From Vibrio sp. J1-1 (GTDB lineage Bacteria > Pseudomonadota > Gammaproteobacteria > Enterobacterales > Vibrionaceae): a DNA stretch of 64,000 nt. Both the position numbers and the translations under genes were made by a program. Numbering within the stretch: position 1 is the first letter of the stretch; the number at the start of each line of letters is the position of its first letter. Under the pieces are notes generated by a model. The model saw nothing but the letters and a program-made list of their open reading frames with translations, did no database searches and had not been told where the DNA came from. This document shows, one piece after another, positions 49,823 through 59,499 of this stretch. The stretch spans positions 124,001-188,000 of the forward strand of contig NZ_JAKKCM010000006.1 in assembly GCF_021728395.1 (NCBI RefSeq), in the 5' to 3' direction.

Positions 49823-51040
49823 TTAACCCTCTACCACTTTCATCAACAGTTGCCCGTCATACAACGCTTGTTTTACAAGTGCTGCACCCGGCATTGTCGC
49901 TTGCTTGTAGAAGCGAGACTCTACCAGTTCCAGATCTTGGTGGTAAACCGGTAAACTCTGCTCTTCAATACAACGACGAATAGCAGGGTAAAGGATCCCT
50001 TTCGCTTGGTTGATGACACCACCAATCAAGATCTTTTCTGGGTTAAAAAGGTTAATCACAATCGCAATCGCAGAACCTAGATAGCCGCCCAGTTTTTCAA
50101 TCACATCCACAGCAAGAGGATCACCATTAGCAGCAGCTTCACATATGCTCTCGATACTCATCTCCTCTTGCTCAGCAAGGCTGGACGCCTCACCATCAGC
50201 AATACGTCTGACGACTTCTTCACGAATAGCCTGTGAGCTTGCCACCGTTTCCAAACATCCAATATTGCCACAATGACAGCGTTTACCATTTGGATCTATC
50301 TGAATATGGCCTAATTCACCGATATTACCGTGACGACCTAACAACACACGTCCATCCAGAATAATACCGGCACCTAAACCATGGTGAATCGAGATCAGAA
50401 CTGAGTTTTCATTCTCTTTAGAGTGACCAAACAGTTTCTCCGCTAGTGCCCAAGCTCGCGTGTCATTAGCAACAAAGACTGGTAAACCTGTTGCCTTATA
50501 TATTTCAGGTCCCAGAGCTAAATTTTTTACGTTGTAATGAGGCATTTGTAACACGATGCCTTGCTCTGAGTTAACAAGGCCTGGCAGCGTAATTGCGATA
50601 CTGGTAACACGATCTAACTGATCAGCATAAGTTTGAAAAAATTCATCGATTTCGTAAAGCAAGCGCTCAAGTACATCGTCTTGGTCCAGCTCATGAATTT
50701 CGATTTTTGTATCAATTAATACATCGCCGCCGAGCTCATGGAGCGCGATTGTCAAATAACCACGGCCTAAACGCATCGACAGGAACTGCCAACCTTCATT
50801 ATTAACCTGTAAACCGACAGCGGGACGACCACGACTGGTGGCCTCTTGAACGGTTGTTTCATGAATCAAGTGTGCTTCAATTAATTCTCGAGTGATTTTA
50901 GTAATACTTGCAGGCGCAAGCTCACTTTGCTTGGACAAATCAATTCGAGATATTGGACCCTTTAAGTCAATTAGTTTATATACCCGACCAGCATTGATCT
51001 GTTTGATATGATCAATATGGCCCGGTTGAGCCATGTACAT
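49823..51040 (-). CDS. mlc: Mlc, ROK-family repressor of glucose PTS genes
   Basis: 405 aa from the ATG at 51040, chosen because GGAG lies 6 nt before it; an upstream in-frame codon adds ten residues without RBS support. N-terminal winged helix (PGHIDHIKQINAGRVYKLID, SRIDLSKQSELAPASITKI), then a ROK domain with GLGAGIILDGRVLLG and the zinc group CHCGNIGCLE. Closely resembles E. coli Mlc, which represses ptsG and related genes and is sequestered by dephosphorylated PtsG. A ptsG gene with two likely operators lies 8 kb away. Divergent from pykA. Confidence 0.93.
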   Translation of the reverse strand: MYMAQPGHIDHIKQINAGRVYKLIDLKGPISRIDLSKQSELAPASITKITRELIEAHLIHETTVQEATSRGRPAVGLQVNNEGWQFLSMRLGRGYLTIALHELGGDVLIDTKIEIHELDQDDVLERLLYEIDEFFQTYADQLDRVTSIAITLPGLVNSEQGIVLQMPHYNVKNLALGPEIYKATGLPVFVANDTRAWALAEKLFGHSKENENSVLISIHHGLGAGIILDGRVLLGRHGNIGELGHIQIDPNGKRCHCGNIGCLETVASSQAIREEVVRRIADGEASSLAEQEEMSIESICEAAANGDPLAVDVIEKLGGYLGSAIAIVINLFNPEKILIGGVINQAKGILYPAIRRCIEEQSLPVYHQDLELVESRFYKQATMPGAALVKQALYDGQLLMKVVEG

Positions 51041-51070
51041 TCTGCACTCCAAAATTCTATAACACGGCAA

Positions 51071-51400
51071 TTTTTTTACTTTGCGAACTAATTGTGAAGT
51101 GAATTAATAGATCCCCGTGACAAGCATCACGCAGAAACCTGATTGTTTGTGTATTTAGTCAAATAACGGAAAATTTACACCTGTTAAATTGTGTAAAAAA
51201 TAACTTATTTTTTTGACCAAATTAGTAAATCCCTCCAAGCGAGTGGCTATCACTAAAAACATCAAGCTAATTCTTTGCCGTTGGTTTTTGTAAAGATGCA
51301 GAACTTTTTGCTTGTGTTCATCTTAACCAAAGCATTCTGTGCATATACTTAAATACAATTCGAGTTACCTTGTCCCACACTAGCATTCTTCGGAGACTCT
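51071..51400. other. Divergent promoter region of mlc and pykA
   Basis: 330 bp, AT-rich, no ORF. At 51117-51130, GTGA-CAAGCA-TCAC is a symmetric CRP-like site; function inferred only from the match. Confidence 0.5.
51117..51130. promoter_or_regulatory. CRP-like site between mlc and pykA
   Basis: GTGA-N6-TCAC with CG flanks matches the CRP core; 87 bp upstream of the mlc start. Confidence 0.45.
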
Positions 51401-52843
51401 ATGACATCCACATTGAGAAGAACAAAAATCGTTACCACACTTGGGCCTTCAACTGATAAAGACAATGTACTTGAGGAGATCATCAAAGCTGGCGCTAACG
51501 TTGTACGAATGAACTTTTCACACGGTAGCAGCGAAGATCATATTCAACGTGCAAACAAAGTCCGTGCTATTGCCGCAAAACTAGGACGTCAGGTTGCAAT
51601 TTTAGGCGACTTACAAGGTCCAAAAATCCGCGTATCTACATTCAAAGATGGCAAAGTGACGCTCAAAGTAGGTGACAAATTCACCCTAGATAGCGACTTG
51701 CCAAAAGGTGAAGGCAGTCAAGAAACAGTCGGTTTAGACTACAAAGAATTGCCACAAGACGTCGCACCCAACGATGTTCTATTGCTCGACGACGGCCGCG
51801 TTCAATTACAAGTCACCAGCGTAGAAGGCAATAAAGTACATACTCGTGTCACGATTGGTGGTGTCCTGTCGAACAACAAAGGCATCAACAAAAAAGGCGG
51901 TGGATTATCCGCAGAAGCCTTAACAGAAAAGGATAAGGCAGACATTTTTACTGCCGCAGAAATCAAAGTCGATTATTTAGCGATTTCTTTCCCGCGTAAT
52001 GGCGAAGATATGCATTATGCACGACGCTTAGCACGAGATGCAGGCTTGGAAGCAAAGTTGGTCGCCAAAGTAGAGCGCGCCGAAACTGTAGAGAGCAATG
52101 AGTCGATCGACGATATCATTATGGCATCTGATGTTGTCATGGTTGCTCGCGGAGACTTAGGGGTAGAGATTGGCGATCCAGAGCTTATTGGTGTTCAGAA
52201 GATGCTTATTCGTCGTGCTCGTAGCTTAAACCGTATCGTCATCACCGCAACCCAGATGATGGAGTCGATGATCACAAGCCCAATGCCAACACGCGCCGAA
52301 GTCATGGATGTCGCAAATGCTGTGTTAGATGGCACCGATGCGGTGATGCTGTCAGGTGAAACAGCGGCAGGCCAATACCCGGTGGAAACCGTTAAATCGA
52401 TGGCAGATGTATGTCTTGGGGCAGAGAAAATGTCTGAAGCTAGTCTGTCTTCATATCGTTTAGACCGAACCTTCGAAACAGCTGAAGAAACGATCGCGAT
52501 GGCAACCATGTACTCTGCAAACCATATGGAAGGCATCAAAGCCATGATCTCCTTAACCGAGTCAGGCAGAACAGCCCTTATGATGTCTCGTCTTAGCTCA
52601 GGGTTACCAATTTTTGCCTTATCAAGGAATGAATCGACATTGAATCGCGCCGCATTATATAGAGGTGTCACACCCGTCTATTTTAACGCTAAAGAAGATA
52701 CAGGATTACCAACCGCGCAGGCTGCTATTCGCTGTTTAAAAGAACAAGGTTTTTTAAACGACGGAGATGTGGTCATTATTACTCAAGGTGATGTAATGGA
52801 TGTCGTTGGCTCAACCAACTGCATGCGTATTATGCCTGTATAA
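51401..52843 (+). CDS. pykA: Pyruvate kinase, PykA (type II)
   Basis: 480 aa, the length of E. coli PykA. Active-site segments are present: [32 protein letters not shown] and [12 protein letters not shown], with [10 protein letters not shown] and [22 protein letters not shown]. Converts phosphoenolpyruvate and ADP to pyruvate and ATP. The N-terminal [12 protein letters not shown] is closer to PykA (AMP-activated) than PykF. Monocistronic, with a terminator 16 bp beyond. Confidence 0.95.
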   Translation: MTSTLRRTKIVTTLGPSTDKDNVLEEIIKAGANVVRMNFSHGSSEDHIQRANKVRAIAAKLGRQVAILGDLQGPKIRVSTFKDGKVTLKVGDKFTLDSDLPKGEGSQETVGLDYKELPQDVAPNDVLLLDDGRVQLQVTSVEGNKVHTRVTIGGVLSNNKGINKKGGGLSAEALTEKDKADIFTAAEIKVDYLAISFPRNGEDMHYARRLARDAGLEAKLVAKVERAETVESNESIDDIIMASDVVMVARGDLGVEIGDPELIGVQKMLIRRARSLNRIVITATQMMESMITSPMPTRAEVMDVANAVLDGTDAVMLSGETAAGQYPVETVKSMADVCLGAEKMSEASLSSYRLDRTFETAEETIAMATMYSANHMEGIKAMISLTESGRTALMMSRLSSGLPIFALSRNESTLNRAALYRGVTPVYFNAKEDTGLPTAQAAIRCLKEQGFLNDGDVVIITQGDVMDVVGSTNCMRIMPV

Positions 52844-52858
52844 TATATCAGTACAAAG

Positions 52859-52886
52859 AATAAGGGCCCCTTTCGGAGCCCTTATT
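52859..52886. terminator. Bidirectional terminator after pykA
   Basis: AATAAGGGC/GCCCTTATT stem between convergent pykA and the patatin gene. Confidence 0.85.
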
Positions 52887-52914
52887 CACTTTAAAACTCA
52901 GCAATATCAAAACA

Positions 52915-54072
52915 CTACGCACTTTCTCGCCCATCTAAGTCAAGATCAATATTTATCTGATCATAAAGTTGGACGAAGTTGTATCCTGCCTGTAAACCTA
53001 ATTGATAATCATGTTCTAACGCTTCAGGATCACTCAACAAAGAAGAGGCACGAAGCGCTTCTCTGGGCGCGATCTGCAAAATAAAAGTATCATCAGGCGG
53101 CGTAGAGAGAAACGCTTGAGTAAGCTCAAATGTTTGATAATGGATCATCAGCATATCAGCTAAACCAGAGTCAAAGTTTTCTCCGATAAGGTGACTCAGT
53201 CGATACAAATTATCCGCCCCAAACAACCATCGTCCACCATTTAGAAGCATTTCGCCAGTCAGTTTAGATTGATGGGCGTTATTAATTTTCTGTTGGAAAA
53301 AGGACGCCCAATCAGACTTCCACTGACTCACTTTCTGTTGCCACGATTGCTGAACGGAGTTTATAGACTCACGATACCACTGCACAGGGGAGTCCCCTAT
53401 TTCGCTTTGTACTCTTGCTTTACTCTCTGAGTACGGCTCAGTTCGGATAACAATAATATTACGCGCATTCTGTCGCCATGCTTCCTGAACAGGAATGGAA
53501 GCAGAAACACCACCATCGACAAATTTATGCCCATCTACATCAACAGGGCCAAGGTATAACTTAGGAATGGCACACGTTGCCAACATGGTTTGAAACCAGG
53601 AATCTCCCAACATAGGAAGATACTGATCGGAAAGCGTCTCTACATTAGTTACAGCCGCAAAAGCGCCTCTAGCTCCCAAGGCTTTACGCCCCATATCGAG
53701 GTCCAGTTTGTAGGGAAAATCCTGAATTCGTTCTAGCGCCCATTCCAGCCCCAAGTATTGCTGCTTACGAATATAACGAAAAAGGTTAAAAAACTCAGGC
53801 GAGGTAGTCAGTTCAGTAATAAACGCCTTACCCATACCATGCTGACGGCATAAATAGGGGCACAGGTTTAGTGCGCCTGCTGAGGTACCATAGAATTCAT
53901 CGAAGGGATCAAAGTTGGAGAGTAAAAAAGCATCAAGCACTCCAGCGGTAAAAATTCCTCTCTGCCCTCCTCCTTGCGTCACAAGAGCAGTTTTGCCATG
54001 CCTGAATTGTTCGTAAACATTGATATCAAGTTCAGTATGACTATCTGTAATTATACCGCTGTTACGTATCAT
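52915..54072 (-). CDS. Patatin-like phospholipase (YjjU-like)
   Basis: 385-aa patatin-family acyl hydrolase. Oxyanion loop GGGQRGIFTAG, nucleophile S64 in YGTSAGAL, and catalytic-dyad D186 in FVDGGVSASIP are all present, so it should be active on phospholipids or acyl esters. No signal peptide; cytoplasmic. Extra C-terminal helical part (about 220-385). Similar to YjjU-type proteins. A 30-aa membrane peptide gene lies 33 bp upstream on the same strand and may be cotranscribed. Confidence 0.88.
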   Translation of the reverse strand: MIRNSGIITDSHTELDINVYEQFRHGKTALVTQGGGQRGIFTAGVLDAFLLSNFDPFDEFYGTSAGALNLCPYLCRQHGMGKAFITELTTSPEFFNLFRYIRKQQYLGLEWALERIQDFPYKLDLDMGRKALGARGAFAAVTNVETLSDQYLPMLGDSWFQTMLATCAIPKLYLGPVDVDGHKFVDGGVSASIPVQEAWRQNARNIIVIRTEPYSESKARVQSEIGDSPVQWYRESINSVQQSWQQKVSQWKSDWASFFQQKINNAHQSKLTGEMLLNGGRWLFGADNLYRLSHLIGENFDSGLADMLMIHYQTFELTQAFLSTPPDDTFILQIAPREALRASSLLSDPEALEHDYQLGLQAGYNFVQLYDQINIDLDLDGRESA

Positions 54073-54105
54073 CGGCTTACGCCTTCTAATAAAGCTAAAC
54101 TTAGA

Positions 54106-54198
54106 TTAAGCCGAAGTAATCGCAATAATTCCGTATGACAAAAGAACTGCGAACACAGCGGCAACGATGATTAGTGCGGATTTGAGATCGTGTTCCAT
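54106..54198 (-). CDS. ynhF: YnhF-family 30-aa membrane protein
   Basis: 30 codons, start ATG at 54198 with a near-perfect AAGGAGGTG Shine-Dalgarno 3 nt upstream. The product begins MEHDLKSALIIVAAVFAV and is one hydrophobic helix. It matches the pattern of E. coli YnhF (29 aa, M-x2-DLK-x-S/A-L then a single helix), a small membrane protein of unknown role. The strong RBS and family resemblance make this a real gene despite its size. Encoded just upstream of the patatin-like phospholipase gene. Confidence 0.8.
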   Translation of the reverse strand: MEHDLKSALIIVAAVFAVLLSYGIIAITSA

Positions 54199-54325
54199 AA
54201 ACACCTCCTTAAACTGTAACAAATTAATAACACCAGTGTGAAACATGTTCAAGATTTGCTTGATTTGTTCGCACGGTTTTGACTAAGCCATCACAATTAG
54301 CGTAGGTATAATAAGGAGATAGGAC

Positions 54326-54916
54326 ATGAGTAATAAATTCGACTGCTTAGTTGGAAGTATTTTGATGAGTGTTGCTGTTAACGCCCAAGCGAATATCATC
54401 GTCACGCCATTCATTGGTTACACCGGTGGCGGTAAAGTGGAAGACGCGAACGCTAATACCTACGACATCGATGCAGCTACCAATTATGCGTTGGCAATAG
54501 AAACACCTTTTCTTCAGGGTAGAGTTGGTCTTTTTTACTCCTATCAACCGACAGAACTAAAATCACTGTCTAACTCGGCAGACATTCATTACCTACAGTT
54601 TCAAAGTAGTCTCGCCTATCCTATTGCACGGGGTTGGCAGACATACGCTGGCTTAGGGTTAGGCGGCTCTTATACAGATGTGAACTGGGCGGATAAAAAA
54701 GTGGGTTTTTCTGTTAGTGCGTTTGCTGGTATTGAATATGAATACTCTCAAGCATTTGCTTTAACGGCACAACTACGCTGGCTAGGTACCGTAGTCGACA
54801 ATGACACTTCAGGCTCATGTACATTACCATCTGAAGGTTCCAACTGCATCATCAAGTATGACACAGATTGGATGAACCAATTTCAATCTAATGTCGGATT
54901 TAGCTTTCGCTTTTAA
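54326..54916 (+). CDS. Small outer-membrane beta-barrel protein
   Basis: 196 aa. A signal peptide at about residues 1-23 ends near VNAQA-NIIVTPFIGY. The rest alternates polar and aromatic residues in about eight strands and ends in FSFRF, the C-terminal aromatic signature for outer-membrane insertion. It resembles OmpA-beta-barrel/OmpW-size proteins without a periplasmic domain. GGAG RBS. Role unknown; monocistronic. One Cys pair (SCTLPSEGSNC) in a late loop could form a surface disulfide. Confidence 0.75.
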   Translation: MSNKFDCLVGSILMSVAVNAQANIIVTPFIGYTGGGKVEDANANTYDIDAATNYALAIETPFLQGRVGLFYSYQPTELKSLSNSADIHYLQFQSSLAYPIARGWQTYAGLGLGGSYTDVNWADKKVGFSVSAFAGIEYEYSQAFALTAQLRWLGTVVDNDTSGSCTLPSEGSNCIIKYDTDWMNQFQSNVGFSFRF

Positions 54917-55383
54917 TCGCCTCGCGTTGACGAAACATCTTCTAGAGGATGTACAAAAGCTAGTCGTACCCCCTAAATAATCAAAACAGTCCTTATAACC
55001 AATTATTTAGCTATATGGCAGTCATTTATCTTGATACATACTGATCAAATCTCAGATAAACACCATGAAAACTAAAATTAACCATATTATAACCAGACAA
55101 AATACTAATATTAACATTTAGAATCTGTTGCGCTTGTGATTATTAGAAGTTAGTCTGAACAGCGAAAACAGATAAATATTTCAGTTTTATCAAACACACA
55201 TCAACAATTTAAGAGTTAAACTCTGAATTCTTTCATGTGAAGCAGAATAAAAAATGGCAAATCAACAACTACTTAGAATTTAGGCTATAAAAACTGATGG
55301 ATAGCAGTTTCCCTAACTTTTAATAAATTGCCCTGCTTTACAGAAAGAGCTTCATTCCTTAGGGAGTTGTACAGGAGTCAAAT
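54917..55383. other. Long AT-rich leader/promoter region of the NSS transporter gene
   Basis: 467 bp without an ORF or clear terminator. Unusually AT-rich compared with flanking genes; no specific binding site identified. Confidence 0.5.
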
Positions 55384-56850
55384 ATGAAGCGAGAACAATG
55401 GGGATCCCGCGCAGGATTCATCTTAGCAGCAGTAGGGTCAGCGATCGGTCTGGGGAACATTTGGCGTTTCCCATACATGGCCTACGAAAACGGTGGCGGC
55501 GCATTTTTTATTCCTTACCTTTTTGCCATGATCACTGCAGGTATTCCATTCATGATCCTAGAGTTCAGTATGGGGCAAAAATACCGTGGCTCAGCACCAA
55601 AGACGCTAGCAAAGATTCATTCAAAATTTGAGTGGCTTGGTTGGTTTCAGGTGGGTGTCGCAGCAGTCATCGCCGTTTACTATGTTGCCGTGATCGGCTG
55701 GTCTATTTCTTACTTTGGTCTGTCGTTCAGCCAAGGCTGGGGAGCAGATACAAACGCGTTTTTCTTCAGTGAATACCTGAAGTTAGGTGATAACTCACCA
55801 ACTAATCTAGGTAGTATCCAATGGAAAATTGCGTTGTCTATGGTGATTGCTTGGGCCGTTACTTATGTAGCGATTGCGAGTGGTGTGAAATCAGGAATCG
55901 AGCGTGCATCCAAGATCATGATGCCAATTCTTTTCTTGATGGTGCTGTTCCTTATCGGGCGCATGGTGTTCTTACCAGGTGCACTGAACGGTGTGAACTA
56001 CATGTTCGAACCTGACTTCAGCAAAATCTGGGATGTTAAAGTATGGGCAGCCGCTTATGGTCAGATCTTCTTTACCCTGAGTATCGGTTTTGCCATCATG
56101 CTGGCCTACTCTAGCTACTTGCCAGAGAAATCAGACATCACAAACAATGCGTTCATGACAGTATTAATTAACTGTGGTTTCTCTATCCTTGCCGGGATCA
56201 TGATTTTCTCTGTATTGGGCTATATGGCTCAGGAGCAAGGTAAACCATTAACAGAAGTGGTTTCAGCGGGTGTTGGTCTTGCATTTGTAACGTTACCAGC
56301 AGCAATTAACTTATTGCCAGCACCTTACATTCTTGGTCCACTGTTCTTCTTTGCTTTAGTTGTAGCAGGCTTAAGCTCCCATATTTCAATCATGGAAGCT
56401 GTAACCTCAGCAATTATCGATAAATTAAACTGGACTCGTAAGAAAGCCGCAAACGTTGTTATTGGTACTGGTTTCGTCGTATCCATGGCATTTGCAACCA
56501 ACGGTGGTCTGCTATTGCTTGACTTGGTTGACCATTTTGCCAACAACGTAGGTATCATGGTTGGTGGCTTAGTAGAAATCGTATTGATGGCATGGCTATT
56601 AAACCGTGTTGCAGAAGTTCGTGGTTACGTTAACGAGCGTTCTGATTTCTCAATCGGCCAATGGTTTGAAATCTGCTTGCGTTTCGTTACACCAATTATG
56701 CTAACTGTAATCTTAGCGACTAAGCTTTATGCTCTACTTACTGACGGCTACGGTGGTTACGATTTGACGTTAGGCTGGGCATTGATCGCAGCACTCTTTA
56801 TCTTCGGGCTATTAATTAACGCAGTAAACCGCAAGGAGACAACAAAATGA
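55384..56850 (+). CDS. Sodium-dependent NSS-family amino-acid transporter
   Basis: 488-aa neurotransmitter:sodium symporter family protein with about 12 hydrophobic helices. Helix 1 carries the Na+-site signature GSAIGLGNIWRFPYMAYENGGGAF, and a later helix has FFTLSIGFAIMLAYSSY. Expected to import an amino acid with Na+ at the inner membrane; substrate unresolved (Met, Trp or other). Good AGGAG RBS. Its stop codon overlaps the start of a tiny membrane subunit gene. Confidence 0.92.
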   Translation: MKREQWGSRAGFILAAVGSAIGLGNIWRFPYMAYENGGGAFFIPYLFAMITAGIPFMILEFSMGQKYRGSAPKTLAKIHSKFEWLGWFQVGVAAVIAVYYVAVIGWSISYFGLSFSQGWGADTNAFFFSEYLKLGDNSPTNLGSIQWKIALSMVIAWAVTYVAIASGVKSGIERASKIMMPILFLMVLFLIGRMVFLPGALNGVNYMFEPDFSKIWDVKVWAAAYGQIFFTLSIGFAIMLAYSSYLPEKSDITNNAFMTVLINCGFSILAGIMIFSVLGYMAQEQGKPLTEVVSAGVGLAFVTLPAAINLLPAPYILGPLFFFALVVAGLSSHISIMEAVTSAIIDKLNWTRKKAANVVIGTGFVVSMAFATNGGLLLLDLVDHFANNVGIMVGGLVEIVLMAWLLNRVAEVRGYVNERSDFSIGQWFEICLRFVTPIMLTVILATKLYALLTDGYGGYDLTLGWALIAALFIFGLLINAVNRKETTK

Positions 56851-56942
56851 CAACCAGCGCAATCATCATGATGGTTCTTGGCTTAGGCATTACTTGGGGC
56901 GGTGCGGCCGTTTGCATCAAGCGAGCAATGAATAAGCAATAA
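56847..56942 (+). CDS. MetS-type small subunit of the NSS transporter, 31 aa
   Basis: 31 codons, ATG overlapping the transporter stop (ATGA). The product is a single hydrophobic helix (IIMMVLGLGITWGGAAV) with a short basic tail (IKRAMNKQ), as in MetS, the small partner of the MetP methionine NSS transporter. GGAG lies 9-10 nt upstream within the transporter gene. Translational coupling and family resemblance support it. Confidence 0.82.
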   Translation: MTTSAIIMMVLGLGITWGGAAVCIKRAMNKQ

Positions 56943-56959
56943 AACTTGTTACCAACAAT

Positions 56960-56989
56960 AAAAATGCCGGCTATTGAGCCGGCATTTTT
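56960..56989. terminator. Strong terminator after the NSS genes
   Basis: AAAAATGCCGGC/GCCGGCATTTTT perfect 12-bp stem with a 6-nt loop; bidirectional, also serving the convergent membrane-protein gene. Confidence 0.92.
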
Positions 56990-57003
56990 CTTTGTAACTG
57001 ATA

Positions 57004-57408
57004 TTAGAAGCTGTATTTCACACCAACTGCACCACCAAGCTGTAAATCTGCACCTTTATACAGATCAAGCTCTGGATGCAGCTGTGCATACACATCCCAG
57101 CCCTGAGATAAGTCCCAATTGACGCCTAGTGGTACACGCACACCAAATTCATCGTCCCACTCGTACCAACCACCTACACCCACATACCAGGTTACCGGGA
57201 TGTTTTGGTCGAACGTACCGCGTTTAGCAATGTAGTCAAAAGCCATGCCGTCATTACCGATAATCCCACGGTAAGTATTATCTATCTCAACAACAACGCT
57301 CAATTGTTGATCGACTGCCATACCAACAGCTAAATCAGAAGCTCCATTAGCCGCCATTGCAGCGCCAGACATCAGTCCTGCTGCCAGTATTATTAGTTTC
57401 TTCTTCAT
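57004..57408 (-). CDS. Small outer-membrane beta-barrel protein, about 134 aa
   Basis: 134 aa from the ATG at 57408; a TTG four codons upstream is less likely because the signal peptide then begins MKKKLIILAAGLMSGAAMAAN. The mature part is strand-rich with aromatics (WYVGVGGWYEWDDEFGVRVPL) and ends in VGVKYSF, a C-terminal phenylalanine typical of outer-membrane barrels. Function unknown. RBS weak. Confidence 0.7.
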   Translation of the reverse strand: MKKKLIILAAGLMSGAAMAANGASDLAVGMAVDQQLSVVVEIDNTYRGIIGNDGMAFDYIAKRGTFDQNIPVTWYVGVGGWYEWDDEFGVRVPLGVNWDLSQGWDVYAQLHPELDLYKGADLQLGGAVGVKYSF

Positions 57409-57633
57409 AAACGTTATCAATTCTTAAAAAAACATCGTGCATAATTCAAACACGACTGGATTTTATTATGTCAATGAAGGGTAAGAAGGATGTAGGGAAA
57501 CTCTCAAAAAAGTAAAGATGAGTTTATAGTCACATGAATTAGGGTAAGTGCTTTAGTAGGGAAGGAATGTGATATAGAAAGTTTGTTAAACCGTAAGGTG
57601 ATTAACGTATTGAAGTTAGAGTACGTAGACATT

Positions 57634-57660
57634 AAAAAAGGAGGCCGAAGCCCCCCCTTT
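57634..57660 (-). terminator. Intrinsic terminator after ptsG
   Basis: On the minus strand AAAGGGGGGGC-TTCG-GCCTCCTTTTTT: stem with a TTCG tetraloop and T tail. Confidence 0.9.
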
Positions 57661-57684
57661 CACTTAAATAATGGACAACTGAGA

Positions 57685-59115
57685 TTAGCCGTGGTTACGA
57701 ATCCACTCATCCATTTCTGTTTTTAGGTTATCAGACTTAGTACCGAAGATAGCCTGAACACCACCAGCAACAACAACAACACCTGCTGCGCCTAGCTGTT
57801 TTAGTTTGTCTTGGTCGACAGCTGCAGTATCAGCGACTGCAACACGCAGACGAGTAATACATGCATCTAAACCTGTGATGTTAGCTTTGCCACCGAATGC
57901 TGCGACTAGTTCACCACCCATGTCTGAGCCAGAAGTTGTTGCAACACTTTCAGTTTCATCTTCACGACCCGGTGTTTTTAGGTCAAGAGCAGTGATCACT
58001 GCACGGAACACAACGTAGTAGATAACCGCGTAAACCAGACCTACACCAATCATCAGAACCATCTTTTGAGCATTACCAGACAACACTAAGAAGTCGATAA
58101 GACCGTGAGAGAAAGAAGTACCGTGAACAAAACCTAGCGTGTTAGAAACAACGTATGCAGAACCAGCTAGTAGCGCGTGGATTCCGTATAGTAGTGGAGC
58201 AACGAATAGGAACGAGAACTCGATTGGCTCAGTAATACCAGTAAGGAATGATGTTAACGCAGCTGACGCCATGATACCCATTACCTTCGCTCGGTTTTCA
58301 GGCTTAGCACAATGAGCAATAGCAATAGCTGCCGCTGGTAGACCGAACATTTTGAACATGTAACCACCCGCTAGCTGACCGAAGCCATTACCAGCAGCAC
58401 GTGATGCTTCATCAGCAACAAGGTAACAAGTTAAAACGCCGTTTTGAGCTTGACCTGCAGCGTTGACACATTTACCTGCTTCGAAGAAGAAAGGTACGTT
58501 CCATACATGGTGTAGACCGAATGGAATCAGTGAACGCTCAACAATACCGTAGATACCAAATGCTAGCTGCGGGTTTTGATCCGCCGCCCAGTGAGAGAAC
58601 GCGCTGATACCGCTACCAATTGGTGGCCAGATTACAGAAAGGATAACACCAAGAATGATCGCACCAAAGCCAGTGATGATTGGCACCGCACGTTTACCCG
58701 CGAAGAAGCCAAGGTATTCAGGTAACTGAATCTTGAAGAAACGGTTGAATGCCCAGGCAGCCAAACCACCACTTAAGATACCGCCTAGTACACCAGTATC
58801 AATTTTTTCAACACCCATGACGCCAGCCATTACACCAAGCGTCGCAGTCATAATACCGTAACCAACGATTGCAGCCAGACCTGCTACACCATCGTTATTT
58901 GTGAAGCCTAGAGCAACACCGACAGCAAATAGCAAGGCCATCTGGCCAAATACAGAACCACCAGCTTGTTCCATTAGGTTAGAAACAATCTCTGGAATGA
59001 AACTCAGATGGGCAGCACCAACACCCAGAAGAATACCTGCAACCGGCAATACCGATACTGGAAGCATCAGTGATTTACCGACTTTTTGCAGGTTAGCAAA
59101 AAGGTTTTTGAACAT
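57685..59115 (-). CDS. ptsG: Glucose-specific PTS enzyme IICB (PtsG)
   Basis: 476 aa from the ATG at 59115, chosen over a TTG two codons upstream because AGGAG lies 7-8 nt before the ATG and the product then begins [19 protein letters not shown] like E. coli PtsG (477 aa). Residues about 1-370 are the IIC membrane channel ([15 protein letters not shown] is the signature), then linker [10 protein letters not shown] and the IIB domain with phospho-acceptor C419 in [10 protein letters not shown]. It imports and phosphorylates glucose using EIIA-Glc. Follows tatD in the conserved pabC-mltG-tmk-holB-tatD-ptsG order, but after a terminator and a long duplicated control region. Confidence 0.95.
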   Translation of the reverse strand: MFKNLFANLQKVGKSLMLPVSVLPVAGILLGVGAAHLSFIPEIVSNLMEQAGGSVFGQMALLFAVGVALGFTNNDGVAGLAAIVGYGIMTATLGVMAGVMGVEKIDTGVLGGILSGGLAAWAFNRFFKIQLPEYLGFFAGKRAVPIITGFGAIILGVILSVIWPPIGSGISAFSHWAADQNPQLAFGIYGIVERSLIPFGLHHVWNVPFFFEAGKCVNAAGQAQNGVLTCYLVADEASRAAGNGFGQLAGGYMFKMFGLPAAAIAIAHCAKPENRAKVMGIMASAALTSFLTGITEPIEFSFLFVAPLLYGIHALLAGSAYVVSNTLGFVHGTSFSHGLIDFLVLSGNAQKMVLMIGVGLVYAVIYYVVFRAVITALDLKTPGREDETESVATTSGSDMGGELVAAFGGKANITGLDACITRLRVAVADTAAVDQDKLKQLGAAGVVVVAGGVQAIFGTKSDNLKTEMDEWIRNHG

Positions 59116-59153
59116 GTTCAAGCTCCTGATAAGTAATAAATATTATATGGGCA

Positions 59154-59185
59154 CTAACGGCCACCCCCCGTAGCCTAAATGTTAG
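59154..59185 (-). promoter_or_regulatory. Structured ptsG leader element, copy A
   Basis: On the transcript: CTAAC, 5-nt bulge ATTTA, GGC, 11-nt loop TACGGGGGGTG, GCC, GTTAG, giving a two-part stem with a G-rich loop. It ends 38 nt before the ptsG start. A second copy with the same lengths lies at 59575-59606. Could be a protein- or sRNA-binding site or ligand sensor; no known family recognised. Confidence 0.65.
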
Positions 59186-59213
59186 CACCCAATTAAGATG
59201 TAACCACAAAATG

Positions 59214-59238
59214 ATTATATTTTATGCCTCGAAATATA
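59214..59238 (-). promoter_or_regulatory. ptsG promoter -10 and probable Mlc operator, copy A
   Basis: Minus-strand -10 box TATAAT (59214-59219) is overlapped by the inverted repeat TATATTT-N9-AAATATA (59216-59238). Mlc/NagC-type operators have A/T-rich arms around a 9-bp centre, and the mlc gene is in this window, so repression by Mlc is likely. A similar repeat lies at 59636-59660. Confidence 0.55.
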
Positions 59239-59298
59239 TTATTGATAACCCTCAAAGTTCGAAGACAATAATCGTTTACAGATCACGAAAACAACAAA

Positions 59299-59499
59299 TT
59301 AATTGATAAATTCCTCTAGTAATAGCGTTTGAACCATACTAGTTATCAACGGCCTCTCTTTTATTACAAAACCAATAAATTTCATAAATATAAGAAACAC
59401 AAAAACACACAAAGCCATAACGCAAGTTGCGTGCAAAATGTTCACCTTATCCATAAAGTGACAAAAAAATCTAACAGAAGCATAGGCGAGAAATGGCAC
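59299..59499 (-). CDS. Overlapping frame encoding a possible membrane peptide
   Basis: A 66-codon frame beginning with GTG and overlapping the 33-codon ORF in the -1 frame. Its middle is one hydrophobic helix (CVMALCVFVFLIFMKFIGFVI). No independent RBS for the GTG; AAGGTG just before an internal TTG (59433) could serve reinitiation. It might be read by -1 slippage from the upstream ORF at a T7 run, or be a decayed gene. Low confidence as a gene. Confidence 0.25.
   Translation of the reverse strand: MPFLAYASVRFFCHFMDKVNILHATCVMALCVFVFLIFMKFIGFVIKERPLITSMVQTLLLEEFIN

Noticed and set aside
59271-59280. Half-operator ATCGTTTACA upstream of ptsG
   Set aside because: Only one half matches the galactoside operator; probably coincidence.
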